NCBI RefSeq assembly: GCF_002251945.1
Contig: NZ_NDHW01000111.1
Coordinates: 1 to 56,531, forward strand
DNA length: 56,531 nt
DNA from: Pseudanabaena sp. SR411
GTDB lineage: Bacteria; Cyanobacteriota; Cyanobacteriia; Pseudanabaenales; Pseudanabaenaceae
Direction of reading: 5' to 3'
This document shows positions 45,259 through 53,230 of this stretch, piece after piece. The notes below the pieces were generated by a model that saw only the letters and a program-made list of their open reading frames with translations, did not search any database and was not told the DNA's origin. Both the position numbers and the translations under genes were made by a program. How positions within the stretch are numbered: the stretch's first letter is position 1; the number at the start of each line of letters is the position of its first letter.

Positions 45259-45521
45259 CAGTTAACTTGAACCTGCATACTTTCCCATTGGGATAAGCTA
45301 TAGGTTTTTAGTTGTAATGCGTGAATTGCACCAGTATCCAGATGCTCTTGGATTGCTCCGTATACAAGTTTGTGTTGCTTAATCATGGATAAGCCCTCAA
45401 ATTGCTCAGCAACGACGATCGCCGCAAAGTGTTGACCATCATGATTAGGATCTTCAACCTGAACTTTGGCATTAGGTAAAGCGGCGCGAATTAGTTCGGC
45501 AATGTTGTTATGGGAAATCAT
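45258..45521 (-). CDS. BolA-family protein
   Basis: 87 aa from ATG 45521; a TTG five codons earlier is possible but has no better ribosome-binding site. The BolA/IbaG fold is indicated by VEDPNHDGQHFAAIVV and the helix-turn segment KLVYGAIQEHLDTGAIHALQ, ending in LKTYS. BolA proteins pair with monothiol glutaredoxins in Fe-S and redox signalling. No glutaredoxin gene is in the window, though the two are often adjacent in cyanobacteria. Confidence 0.92.
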   Translation of the reverse strand: MISHNNIAELIRAALPNAKVQVEDPNHDGQHFAAIVVAEQFEGLSMIKQHKLVYGAIQEHLDTGAIHALQLKTYSLSQWESMQVQVN

Positions 45522-45595
45522 GCGAGGCAAACTCAAAATTTAGAAAATATAAATTACTGTTTAAATTGTGACATGAACCATAATGTTTATGTTGT

Positions 45596-45658
45596 TATAG
45601 CAATCCTAAATGGTTTGAGAGAGTGCGCCCCCAAGGGGCGCACTCTCTCAAACCATTT
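45596..45658. repeat. Rim fragment plus perfect palindrome in the bolA/xth spacer
   Basis: The TATAGCAATCC rim fragment (45596) leads straight into a stem 45608-45658, core GCGCCCC-CAA-GGGGCGC, arms 24 bp. The flanking genes are divergent, so it terminates neither. A truncated relative of the MITE-like family. Confidence 0.7.
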
Positions 45659-45690
45659 GATCTCACATAAGAATTTGATATATAAATTTC

Positions 45691-46482
45691 ATGAAAATTG
45701 CCACTTGGAATGTTAACTCAGTTCGCACAAGAATCACCCATGTTTGTGATTGGTTACAAGCCAATCCTGATGTTGATGTGTTGTGCTTACAAGAAACTAA
45801 GGTAATCGACACAGACTTCCCCCATACCCCATTTACAGACTTAGGCTACCAAACCTACATTTATGGACAAAAATCCTATAACGGTGTAGCCATGATTTCG
45901 CGATCGCCGTTACAGGATATCCAAACAGGTTTTGCAGCAGTATTAGGCGAAATTGACGATCCCAGCTTGGATGAGCAGAAACGTCTCATCACTGCTAAAT
46001 GTGGCGATGTCCAGATCGTGAATATGTATGTCCCAAATGGCTCAGAGGTGGGAAGTGAGAAATATGCTTATAAATTGCGTTGGCTAAAGCTATTAAAAGC
46101 ATATTTGCAAGCCTTGCTAGATAAAAATGCCAATGTGCTGATTTGTGGCGATTTTAATGTGGCGATCGCTGATCTAGATATTTACGATCCCAAGGGACGC
46201 GAAAACAAAGTAATGTCCACGGATATTGAGCGAGAAGCTCTTGCTGAAGTCTTAAATCTTGGCTTTAAAGATATATTTCGGAAATTTGAAACTGATGGCG
46301 GTTACTATAGCTGGTGGGATTATCGTTCTGGAGGATTTCAACGCAATCGTGGCTGGCGAATTGATTATCACTTCTTAACAGAGTCTCTATATGAGAAAGC
46401 TACAGCCTGTGTGATTGATATAGAACCCCGCAAACTTACTCAGCCCAGCGATCACACGCCTGTGATTGTGACAATTGATTAG
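45691..46482 (+). CDS. xth: Exodeoxyribonuclease III (AP endonuclease family)
   Basis: 263 aa. An ExoIII/APE1-type nuclease that cleaves abasic sites and trims 3' ends in base-excision repair. Motifs: KIATWNVNSVRTR, LCLQETK (metal-binding Glu), NMYVPNG, GDFNVAIADLDIYDP, RIDYHFLTESL and the C-terminal PSDHTPVIVTID with the catalytic Asp-His. The ATG at 45691 gives the standard length. Confidence 0.95.
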   Translation: MKIATWNVNSVRTRITHVCDWLQANPDVDVLCLQETKVIDTDFPHTPFTDLGYQTYIYGQKSYNGVAMISRSPLQDIQTGFAAVLGEIDDPSLDEQKRLITAKCGDVQIVNMYVPNGSEVGSEKYAYKLRWLKLLKAYLQALLDKNANVLICGDFNVAIADLDIYDPKGRENKVMSTDIEREALAEVLNLGFKDIFRKFETDGGYYSWWDYRSGGFQRNRGWRIDYHFLTESLYEKATACVIDIEPRKLTQPSDHTPVIVTID

Positions 46483-46508
46483 ATGATAATGTTTTTAGGG
46501 TTTCGCCG

Positions 46509-46543
46509 TTTTTGATGGCACAGCTTCGCCGCACCATCAAAAA
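46509..46543 (+). terminator. Imperfect hairpin after xth
   Basis: 10-bp outer arms (TTTTTGATGG and CCATCAAAAA) around an imperfect GC-rich centre. It begins 26 nt after the xth stop. Sequence resembles the 21830 palindrome. Confidence 0.6.
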
Positions 46544-46582
46544 TGGATTTGTTAATAGATGTAAATATAGAGATCTTTAGAT

Positions 46583-47029
46583 ATGAAATACCGCATCTTT
46601 TTGGCGATCGTGCTACTCATTTTATTTTTGTTTCCCTTGCCAGCATGGGCTTTGAATCCTAGTCAAGTTGTCCAATTACAAACCACTAAAAACTGCCAAG
46701 TTTGTGATTTGACTGGAGCTTATCTTCCAGTTAGCAAATTAGACTATACCTATTTACTCGCCTCTGATCTCAGTGACGCAAATTTAGTAGGTGCGAGTAT
46801 TACTTTCTCTAATCTGAGTCGCGCTAATTTGAGTGGAGCAAATCTGAGATATGTCAATTTTAAGCATACCAAAATGTTGTTAGCTAACTTTTCCAACGCT
46901 ATCTTTGATAAAACTGACCTTACTGAAGCTGACCTCACTAGCGCCACTATATCGGAAGCACAATTAGCCAAAGCAAAGCTCTGTAAGACAGTTTTGCCGA
47001 ATGGATTAGCATCAAATCGTGATTGTTAA
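46583..47029 (+). CDS. Exported pentapeptide-repeat protein
   Basis: 148 aa. Signal peptide 1-23 ends PAWA. A short CQVCDL motif (two Cys) precedes pentapeptide repeats from about 45 to 135 (SDANLVGASITFSNLSRANL and so on). The C-terminal Cys residues (KLCKT, NRDC) could pair with the first two in the oxidising periplasm or lumen. Thylakoid-lumen pentapeptide proteins are common in cyanobacteria. Function unknown. Confidence 0.88.
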   Translation: MKYRIFLAIVLLILFLFPLPAWALNPSQVVQLQTTKNCQVCDLTGAYLPVSKLDYTYLLASDLSDANLVGASITFSNLSRANLSGANLRYVNFKHTKMLLANFSNAIFDKTDLTEADLTSATISEAQLAKAKLCKTVLPNGLASNRDC

Positions 47030-47053
47030 AGCGCTTTGCGCTCAACCCCAAAC

Positions 47054-47104
47054 CAAGAGTTTGTGAGAAAGTGTTGCATTGCAACACTTTCTCACAAACT
47101 CTTG
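47054..47104. terminator. 51-bp perfect hairpin (GTGTTGC family)
   Basis: 24-bp arms around ATT, core GTGTTGC-ATT-GCAACAC. It lies between convergent genes together with the next hairpin. Confidence 0.75.
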
Positions 47105-47111
47105 TGGTGTA

Positions 47112-47142
47112 AATAGAGGCGGCGCTTTGCGCCGCCTCTATT
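47112..47142. terminator. Perfect hairpin at the GNAT gene end
   Basis: 14-bp arms around TTT, core GGCGGCGC-TTT-GCGCCGCC. It overlaps the GNAT stop codon (47138). Confidence 0.75.
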
Positions 47143-47632
47143 GGTTGTTAGCAAGATGCTCTAACGCATCCCCTGTAACTCTACAAATGCGCCAATCTGG
47201 AAGAATATCTGCACCAATACGAGTATAAAAAGCGATCGCAGGTTCATTCCAATCTAAAACTGACCACTCAAAGCGACCATAACCTCTGGATACGGCAATT
47301 TGAGCAAGATTGGAAATTAACGCTTTGCCAATACCCATACCACGATATTCAGACAGCACAAATAAATCTTCTAAATAGATACCGCGACGGGTGAGGAAGG
47401 TGGAATAGCTGGTGAAAAACAGAGCAAATCCTACAATTTGATTGGGTTCTATCTCCGCCATGATCGCTTCTATACAAGAGTTATTACCAAACAGATCTGT
47501 TTGCAAAGTTTCGATATTGCCTGTCACTTTATCAGTGAGCTTTTCATAGTCAGCAAGTGCCAAAATCAACGAAAAAATAGCTGATGTGTCAGCAATAGTT
47601 GCAGGACGGATTACAAATTGAACTGGAGACAT
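47138..47632 (-). CDS. GNAT-family N-acetyltransferase
   Basis: 164 aa. Single GNAT domain: RPATIADTSAIFSLILALAD at the start, the YLEDLFVLSEYRGMGIGKAL acetyl-CoA-binding loop (consensus Q/R-x-x-G-x-G/A), and EWSVLDWNEPAIAFYTRIGA near the end. The last motif is typical of diamine/thialysine acetyltransferase-like members, but the substrate cannot be read from sequence. Monocistronic. Confidence 0.92.
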   Translation of the reverse strand: MSPVQFVIRPATIADTSAIFSLILALADYEKLTDKVTGNIETLQTDLFGNNSCIEAIMAEIEPNQIVGFALFFTSYSTFLTRRGIYLEDLFVLSEYRGMGIGKALISNLAQIAVSRGYGRFEWSVLDWNEPAIAFYTRIGADILPDWRICRVTGDALEHLANNQ

Positions 47633-47645
47633 AATTTAAAGAGTA

Positions 47646-47729
47646 TATAGCAATATAAAACCACAAAGATAAGTGGCGGCGCTTTGCGCCGCCACTTATC
47701 TTATAGCTATCTCTTGTATTGCTGCTATA
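47646..47729. repeat. MITE-like element, copy 6 (left rim shortened)
   Basis: Starts TATAGCAATATAAAACC. Perfect stem 47666-47702 with core GGCGGCGC-TTT-GCGCCGCC. The right rim has CTCTTGTATTGCTGCTATA. It fills most of the spacer between two minus-strand genes. Confidence 0.75.
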
Positions 47730-47733
47730 CATA

Positions 47734-48567
47734 CTAAAACAAACGAAATGGAAGTGGTCGAGATGCCTTGAAACGATCAATTTCAGTATCCATTTGGGTA
47801 GCAATTTCCTCATTACTTTTTGAAGGTGTTGCCGAAGAATGCAAAACATTAAACTTGATCGTTACCTGCTTGACCATTAGTTTCTGAGCATCAAGGTCAA
47901 TATCCATATGCAGGGTATTACTGCCAAGAATTTTAGCTAGTTCACTTTCTACAAAAGATTCGGTTACATTCTCAAGAGTGTTATTGATTAAGTCGCGATT
48001 TCCTAAAAGGGAGTCTTGTAGCCGTTTCTTTAAGTCTCCAAACTTTGATAATTGTACCAATTTGTCGGCGATCACTAGGAATTTAGGATCAATTACCTGT
48101 GCTAATGCGCTATTCCAATTAAATTTTGATTCTACCTGCCGAATTAAAGATTCAGCTTCTGATTTACGCAGTTGGACGTTCTCAACTAACGGGAGAATAG
48201 ATAAAATTGTCTCTGGTAGTAAATTCTGTAATTGATTAGGGTGAACTTTCCGAGCATAAGCATTAAGGGTATTGAGTACTTGATCTTCTAACGACTGTCG
48301 CCATTGGTTTACTTCTTGCACCAATGTATCAGTAGTTGCATCAATAACAGGAGATAGAGATTCTGATTGAAACTGATTGACTACTTGATGAATTAAAGCT
48401 TCAGTTTGATTAGGTTCGATCTTGATGCTACTTCCTTGTTTTTGTTGAAAGGTCAAAATCGAACTCGCGATCGCAAGGAGATCTTCAGGAGAATTTGATG
48501 TGTCAAAACGATTCACATAGGCTTGGAGACTATTCAACAGCGATCGCTCTGCATCAGTACTCATCAC
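47734..48567 (-). CDS. Conserved hypothetical protein, largely helical
   Basis: 277 aa, no signal or membrane segment. I do not recognise the family. Predicted helices cover most of the chain (SLLNSLQAYVNRFD, EDLLAIASSILTFQ, EALIHQVVNQFQ, QVLNTLNAYARKV), with a repetitive SLxxL-type pattern that suggests a coiled or armadillo-like fold. The C-terminus carries a beta-like KLMVKQVTIKFNVL. Good codon structure and position between minus-strand genes support a real gene. Confidence 0.7.
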   Translation of the reverse strand: MMSTDAERSLLNSLQAYVNRFDTSNSPEDLLAIASSILTFQQKQGSSIKIEPNQTEALIHQVVNQFQSESLSPVIDATTDTLVQEVNQWRQSLEDQVLNTLNAYARKVHPNQLQNLLPETILSILPLVENVQLRKSEAESLIRQVESKFNWNSALAQVIDPKFLVIADKLVQLSKFGDLKKRLQDSLLGNRDLINNTLENVTESFVESELAKILGSNTLHMDIDLDAQKLMVKQVTIKFNVLHSSATPSKSNEEIATQMDTEIDRFKASRPLPFRLF

Positions 48568-48590
48568 GGGATACCCTAAAGAAATTCCTT

Positions 48591-48656
48591 CACTATAGCA
48601 AAATCAAAACCAAAACATGGTGGCGGCGCGTAGCGCCGCCACCATGTTTTGGTTTT
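48591..48656. repeat. MITE-like element, copy 7 (right rim lost)
   Basis: Starts TATAGCAAAATCAAAACC, then a perfect stem at 48600-48656 with core GGCGGCGC-GTA-GCGCCGCC. The spacer is divergent (hypothetical protein minus, MAPEG plus), so no gene ends here. Confidence 0.75.
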
Positions 48657-48781
48657 GATAAGGGTTCTACGATTTAACAAAAATCCGATGTTGGTAACAT
48701 CGGATTTTTGTGTTATGGGCGCGATTCAAGGCTATAAGCCTTAAAATAGAAGAAGTTTTAAATTGCTTGATCAAACCCAGA

Positions 48782-49186
48782 ATGAATTTGACTTTTTCTC
48801 CATCACAGATATTGTTATACGGTATTGCGATCGCGGCGGGACTGGTGTATTTGCCTTATATTCTTGTTGCCTACGGACGGGTGAGTGTTGGCTATGACGT
48901 AAATGCACCCAGAGCAATGTTTGATCGCTTGCCAGACTATGCCAAACGTGCCACATGGGCGCACCAAAACTCCTTTGAAGTATTTGCCTTATTCGTAGCG
49001 GCGGCTCTTACTACCTATGTTAGTAATGTCGCTTCCGATCAAACTTCGCTCTATGTATTTGTTTTTTTAGCAGCGAGATTTTTATTTAGTTTGTTTTATA
49101 TTCTTGACTTGCCTTGGTTGCGATCGCCGATGTGGGCGATCAGCATGGTCTGCATTGGCGGATTATTTTCAGCAAGTCTTTTATAA
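48782..49186 (+). CDS. MAPEG-family membrane protein
   Basis: 134 aa from ATG 48782; an in-frame start at 48710 would add a charged segment before the first helix and is less likely. Four hydrophobic segments (ILLYGIAIAAGLVYLPYILV, FEVFALFVAAALTTY and others) and the ARATWAHQN-like sequence KRATWAHQNSFE fit the MAPEG superfamily (membrane-associated proteins in eicosanoid and glutathione metabolism). Enzyme activity unknown in cyanobacteria. Confidence 0.85.
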   Translation: MNLTFSPSQILLYGIAIAAGLVYLPYILVAYGRVSVGYDVNAPRAMFDRLPDYAKRATWAHQNSFEVFALFVAAALTTYVSNVASDQTSLYVFVFLAARFLFSLFYILDLPWLRSPMWAISMVCIGGLFSASLL

Positions 49187-49219
49187 ACAAGAAGCGGCGC
49201 TTTGCGCCGCTTCTTGTTT
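49185..49219. terminator. Bidirectional hairpin between MAPEG and phosphomannomutase genes
   Basis: Perfect 16-bp arms around TTT with the CGGCGC-TTT-GCGCCG core, followed by TTTT. It touches the ends of both convergent genes. Confidence 0.8.
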
Positions 49220-50745
49220 TAATGAGAAAGCGCAGAAATATCCAGCCCTTCCATAGGTTGCAAAAATTCTAATAACCTCTTTGCAATCTTTGTAACACCG
49301 CCTTGGACATTAGATTCAATATTCAGGGGCATGACGGGATCATGCAATGAGAGCCTAAGCAGAAACCAACCATGCTCATCATCAGAAGTACAGGAAATGC
49401 GGATGCCTTCATAATTGTTAGGAACGATTTTCCAGTCAGGTTGGGTTGCGGCAAATGTTGTTAAATCGCTAATTACGCGATCGCCTAAAGCTTTAAAATC
49501 CTCCACAAGCATTTTGATGCGAAACTCTTCACTTTCGGCTGGTTCTTGTAAATTGGCAATTAAATCAGTGAGCGATTTTCCTGCTAATTTCGACTTGGCT
49601 AATTCAATCAAAAGCTTACTGACTAAATAAGCGCCATCATCAAGAAAATAGTTTTCCTTCATCGCGCCATGTCCAGAAGTCTCGATCGCTAGCCAAGACT
49701 CTTGCCCTGATTGATTGAGGCGCATGGATTCATTAATCACATTTTTGTAACCACGTTTGAATCGATGATGTACGCCTTGCAAATCCTGCTCAATAAATTT
49801 AGTCAGTCCATCGGAAGTTATGGAATCGGTGACAATCGTTGAGTTGGGATGCTCCTTGAGGACAATTGCAGAAATAAGGGCAATCAAGCGATTACGATTA
49901 AGCTCTTTGCCAAATTGATCGACTGCTGCGCTGCGATCGACATCAGTATCAAAAATAATCCCAAAATCTGCTTGATGTTTAACAACTGCTTCACAAATGG
50001 AAGCCATCGCTACTTTATCCTCAGGATTAGGAACGTGATTAGGAAATGTACCATCGGGATCGAGAAATTGACTGCCCGTGATATCTGCACCAAGAGGCTC
50101 TAAGACTTTACTAGCATAGAAACCGCCAGCCCCATTACCTGCATCGACAATGATTTTTAATCCCTGAAGTGGTTGTTCGTAATGGTCAGGATGCTTGACT
50201 GCTTCACGGACTTTGGTGACAAATTGATTCGCATAGACTGAGATGAAATCATGCTTTATGATATTTCCTTGAGAAGCGGAAATTGCAAATTCATTCTTTT
50301 CGGCAAGATTGAGAATATCGCTAATATCTTTTTTCTCTAAGCCACCCTGAACCGTAAAAAACTTTAAACCATTGCGATTGAAGGGTAAATGACTTGCTGT
50401 GAGCATGATTGCGCCATCGCAGTTAAAGCCATCGGTAATCGTACTCATAAACATCGCTGGTGTAGAAGCGATCGCAAAATCATACACTTGACTACCAAGG
50501 GAATTAATTCCTTCCATGACTGCTTGCATTAACTCTGCGCCCGATAGCCGACTATCGCGCCCTACGGAAATTAGTAAGTCTGAGGTAGGTTTGTTTAGTT
50601 TCTGAGATAGCCAAGTGGTAAAGGCTTGACCTAAAATTTTGGCAATTTCAGGTGTTAGGTTTACATCTTCATTGGGGACACCTGCGATCGCTACGCCACG
50701 AATATCGGAACCATTTTGAAGCTTTTTCCAATTGAAATCTTGCAT
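49219..50745 (-). CDS. Phosphomannomutase/phosphoglucomutase
   Basis: 508 aa, alpha-D-phosphohexomutase family. The catalytic phosphoserine is Ser118 in LTASHLPFNRNG (TASHNP in most members), metal loop DTDVDRS, sugar-binding ETSGHGAMKEN, and the C-terminal phosphate loop YEGIRISCT. It interconverts hexose 1- and 6-phosphates for polysaccharide or glycogen precursors. ManB/AlgC-like versus Pgm specificity is not clear. Longer than the usual 460 aa. Confidence 0.92.
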   Translation of the reverse strand: MQDFNWKKLQNGSDIRGVAIAGVPNEDVNLTPEIAKILGQAFTTWLSQKLNKPTSDLLISVGRDSRLSGAELMQAVMEGINSLGSQVYDFAIASTPAMFMSTITDGFNCDGAIMLTASHLPFNRNGLKFFTVQGGLEKKDISDILNLAEKNEFAISASQGNIIKHDFISVYANQFVTKVREAVKHPDHYEQPLQGLKIIVDAGNGAGGFYASKVLEPLGADITGSQFLDPDGTFPNHVPNPEDKVAMASICEAVVKHQADFGIIFDTDVDRSAAVDQFGKELNRNRLIALISAIVLKEHPNSTIVTDSITSDGLTKFIEQDLQGVHHRFKRGYKNVINESMRLNQSGQESWLAIETSGHGAMKENYFLDDGAYLVSKLLIELAKSKLAGKSLTDLIANLQEPAESEEFRIKMLVEDFKALGDRVISDLTTFAATQPDWKIVPNNYEGIRISCTSDDEHGWFLLRLSLHDPVMPLNIESNVQGGVTKIAKRLLEFLQPMEGLDISALSH

Positions 50746-50777
50746 GAATTTTTACCTGCATTATGGTGCTTTTCCGC

Positions 50778-50811
50778 TTTGTAATGGCAATTCATGAATT
50801 GCCATTACAAA
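50778..50811. repeat. 34-bp perfect loopless palindrome (GGCAATTCATGAATTGCC core)
   Basis: 17-bp arms, centre between 50794 and 50795. It lies between the phosphomannomutase start and the ABC exporter stop on the minus strand. Confidence 0.85.
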
Positions 50812-50814
50812 AAT

Positions 50815-52659
50815 TTATTTGTAACCTGCTGCTTGCAGCGTAAAAAGATGGGCATAGCGTCCATCTGCTGCTAATAGCTGCTCGTGACTGCCTTGCTCGA
50901 TAATTTTACCATCTGCCATCACGATGATTTTGTCCGCCATACGCACTGTCGAGAACCGATGGGAAATCAACACTACCATTTGATCCTTAGTGAGGGAACG
51001 GAAATGATTAAAAATATTCATCTCGGCTTCTGCATCCATCGCCGCCGTTGGTTCGTCGAGGACGAGAATATCTGCTTGCGATCGCATAAAGGCTCTAGAC
51101 AATGCAATCTTTTGCCACTGCCCACCCGATAGCTCTTGACCACCTTTAAACCATTTACCTAACTGCGTTCCAAATTTCTGCGGCATATTGTTAATAAAGG
51201 GTTTTGCCATCCCTTTTTCTGTGGCGACTTCCCATTCTTGATACTCATTTAAGCGTTCCACATCCCCAACACCGACATTCTCACCGACTGTAAATTGATA
51301 CTGTACAAAATTCTGAAAAATTACACCGATTCGCTTACGCAAAACATCAATATCCCAATCATTGAGATCAACGCCATCTAATAAAATCCTGCCATTTGTA
51401 GGCACGTATAACCGTGTCAGGAGCTTAATCAAAGTGGTTTTGCCAGAACCATTTTCACCAACGATCGCTAGTTTTTCGCCATGTTGCAGATGCAGTGAAA
51501 TATCCTTTAAAACTGGCTCTTGGCTTTCAGGATAGCAAAAAGACACATTTTCAAATCTGATGCCATCTTTCTCAATTCCTCTGGTAATCCTCCCATCAGA
51601 TTGAGGAATCGGCTGTTCGAGAAATTCGTAGAGATTGGCTAAATAAAGATTGTCCTCATACATGCCACCGATGGAGGTTAATGCTGAAGCAAAAGTAGAC
51701 TGACCTTGACGGAATACGACTAAATACATTGTCATTTCCCCTAAGCTAATTTTGCCTGCGATCGCCTCCATCACAATCCATGCATAGGCGGCATAAAACG
51801 CGCCCGTACTAAGCAATCCCAACAGATAGCCCCAAAATCCCTTTTGAATAGTAAGATTGCGATCTTCGTCAAATAGGCGATCAAAAATATCGCGATAACG
51901 CTGCAACAGCATTCCACCTAATTGATAAAGCTGGACTTCCTTGGCATAGTCTTCTCGCGCCAGTAAAGTTTCTAGATAATGCTGCTGACGAGTTTCAGGC
52001 GATCGCCATTTGAACAGACGGAATGAATGCTCCGAAAACTTGGTTTCAGCGATAAAAGAGGGAATCGCCGCTAATACTAAGACAATCACTGCCCAAACCG
52101 AAAAGTTGAGTAACAATCCGCTAAAGGTCAATAGAGTCAGTGCTGACTGACCTAAACCAAAGATGCGACTGATTAAGGACAATGGACGACTAGAGGCTTG
52201 CGATCGCGCCTGAGACATCTTGTCATAAAATTCCGAATCCTCAAAATGAGCGAGATCGAGGGTGAGCGCTTTTTCTAAAATCAAGACGTTCACTCTTTGC
52301 CCAAGTAGCACGCGCAGCAATGATTGAGATACGGTCAATCCCTTTTGCGCTGCCGCCAAAATCACAATTAAAATCGCTTCAAATCCGACATAACTCAATG
52401 CCAAGTTGCGATCGCTTAACAATCCACTCCGTGAAGCCAACACCACGCTATCGACAATCAACTTGCCCACATAGGCGATCGCTGCTGGTAATAGCCCACT
52501 CATGATTGTGAATATGGCGATCGCCACAGTTAAAACTCGGCTAGTTGTCCAAACTAGTCCTAAAGCCTTGATTCCGTAGCGAAATATCGATACAGACTTC
52601 CGTAAAGTCTTGTGGAATGATTTCCATCCTTTAGAGTTATTTTTATTCTTTTTTGCCAT
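50815..52659 (-). CDS. ABC exporter half-transporter
   Basis: 614 aa. A Lys-rich N-terminus precedes a six-helix transmembrane domain (about 35-330). The nucleotide-binding domain (360-605) has Walker A GENGSGKTTL, signature ELSGGQWQKIALSRAF, Walker B ILVLDEPTAAMD and switch VVLISHRFSTVRMAD. LSGGQWQ is common in MsbA-like and lantibiotic-type exporters. Probable homodimer, substrate unknown. It is flanked by two palindromes with the same core. Confidence 0.92.
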   Translation of the reverse strand: MAKKNKNNSKGWKSFHKTLRKSVSIFRYGIKALGLVWTTSRVLTVAIAIFTIMSGLLPAAIAYVGKLIVDSVVLASRSGLLSDRNLALSYVGFEAILIVILAAAQKGLTVSQSLLRVLLGQRVNVLILEKALTLDLAHFEDSEFYDKMSQARSQASSRPLSLISRIFGLGQSALTLLTFSGLLLNFSVWAVIVLVLAAIPSFIAETKFSEHSFRLFKWRSPETRQQHYLETLLAREDYAKEVQLYQLGGMLLQRYRDIFDRLFDEDRNLTIQKGFWGYLLGLLSTGAFYAAYAWIVMEAIAGKISLGEMTMYLVVFRQGQSTFASALTSIGGMYEDNLYLANLYEFLEQPIPQSDGRITRGIEKDGIRFENVSFCYPESQEPVLKDISLHLQHGEKLAIVGENGSGKTTLIKLLTRLYVPTNGRILLDGVDLNDWDIDVLRKRIGVIFQNFVQYQFTVGENVGVGDVERLNEYQEWEVATEKGMAKPFINNMPQKFGTQLGKWFKGGQELSGGQWQKIALSRAFMRSQADILVLDEPTAAMDAEAEMNIFNHFRSLTKDQMVVLISHRFSTVRMADKIIVMADGKIIEQGSHEQLLAADGRYAHLFTLQAAGYK

Positions 52660-52675
52660 ATTGCCATTTTATGCC

Positions 52676-52711
52676 ATAGGTAGAGGCAATTCATGAATTG
52701 CCTCTACCTAT
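52676..52711. repeat. 36-bp perfect loopless palindrome (GGCAATTCATGAATTGCC core)
   Basis: 18-bp arms, centre between 52693 and 52694. It overlaps the C-terminal codons and stop (52691) of the zinc-ribbon protein gene. Confidence 0.85.
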
Positions 52712-53209
52712 AAATGATCGCGTAATTGATCGCCAGTAAGCGCCGATGGGAAACTGGGTGTAGTCGCGAGTAATTGATAACAGCACAAATAAATGACCGC
52801 AAAATGTGGCGATCGCCCAAAACTTGGGAAACCACGCTAAAGGAACATCAGGTTCTGGGGCAAAAAAATAAGCCGCAAGGGAGGCGATCGCGGTGGGGAT
52901 GATTACTAACAAAATTCCTAAAATGCTCAACCAACGACTGTTGTAAACCTGCACAGCGTTTGCATTTTCCCAGCGCTTACCAGTCCAAGCCCATCGCAAT
53001 GTAGAGATGGTATCTGCCATTCTCAAAAACTGCTGACGCTGATCTTCACTTTGCTCCAGCAAAAAAATATGACTACAAAAGTCGCAAGCCAGAGACTCCA
53101 TCATCGGCATGGGGGCAATCTGTCCACGCATACAGACAGGGCAAGGTGCGGCAGGCGATCGCGAACTAAAATAACTCATGGCTTCAGCAATTAATGATAG
53201 GGGTGACAC
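52691..53209 (-). CDS. Zinc-ribbon membrane protein, hypothetical
   Basis: 172 aa. An N-terminal zinc ribbon (CPVC at about 18-21 and CDFC at about 38-41, spaced 16-20 residues) is followed by two membrane helices near 93-115 (LSILGILLVIIPTAIASLAA) and 125-145 (FWAIATFCGHLFVLLSI). I do not recognise the family. The last residues and the stop lie in a palindrome, so the C-terminus may vary between strains. It is separated from the SIMPL gene by a hairpin. Confidence 0.75.
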   Translation of the reverse strand: MSPLSLIAEAMSYFSSRSPAAPCPVCMRGQIAPMPMMESLACDFCSHIFLLEQSEDQRQQFLRMADTISTLRWAWTGKRWENANAVQVYNSRWLSILGILLVIIPTAIASLAAYFFAPEPDVPLAWFPKFWAIATFCGHLFVLLSITRDYTQFPIGAYWRSITRSFIGRGNS

Positions 53210-53230
53210 TTCGTGTCACCCCTATCATTA
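53192..53230. terminator. Perfect hairpin after the SIMPL gene
   Basis: 18-bp arms around TTC, core GTGACAC and GTGTCAC. It spans the end of the SIMPL gene (53228) and the start region of the zinc-ribbon gene. Confidence 0.75.
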
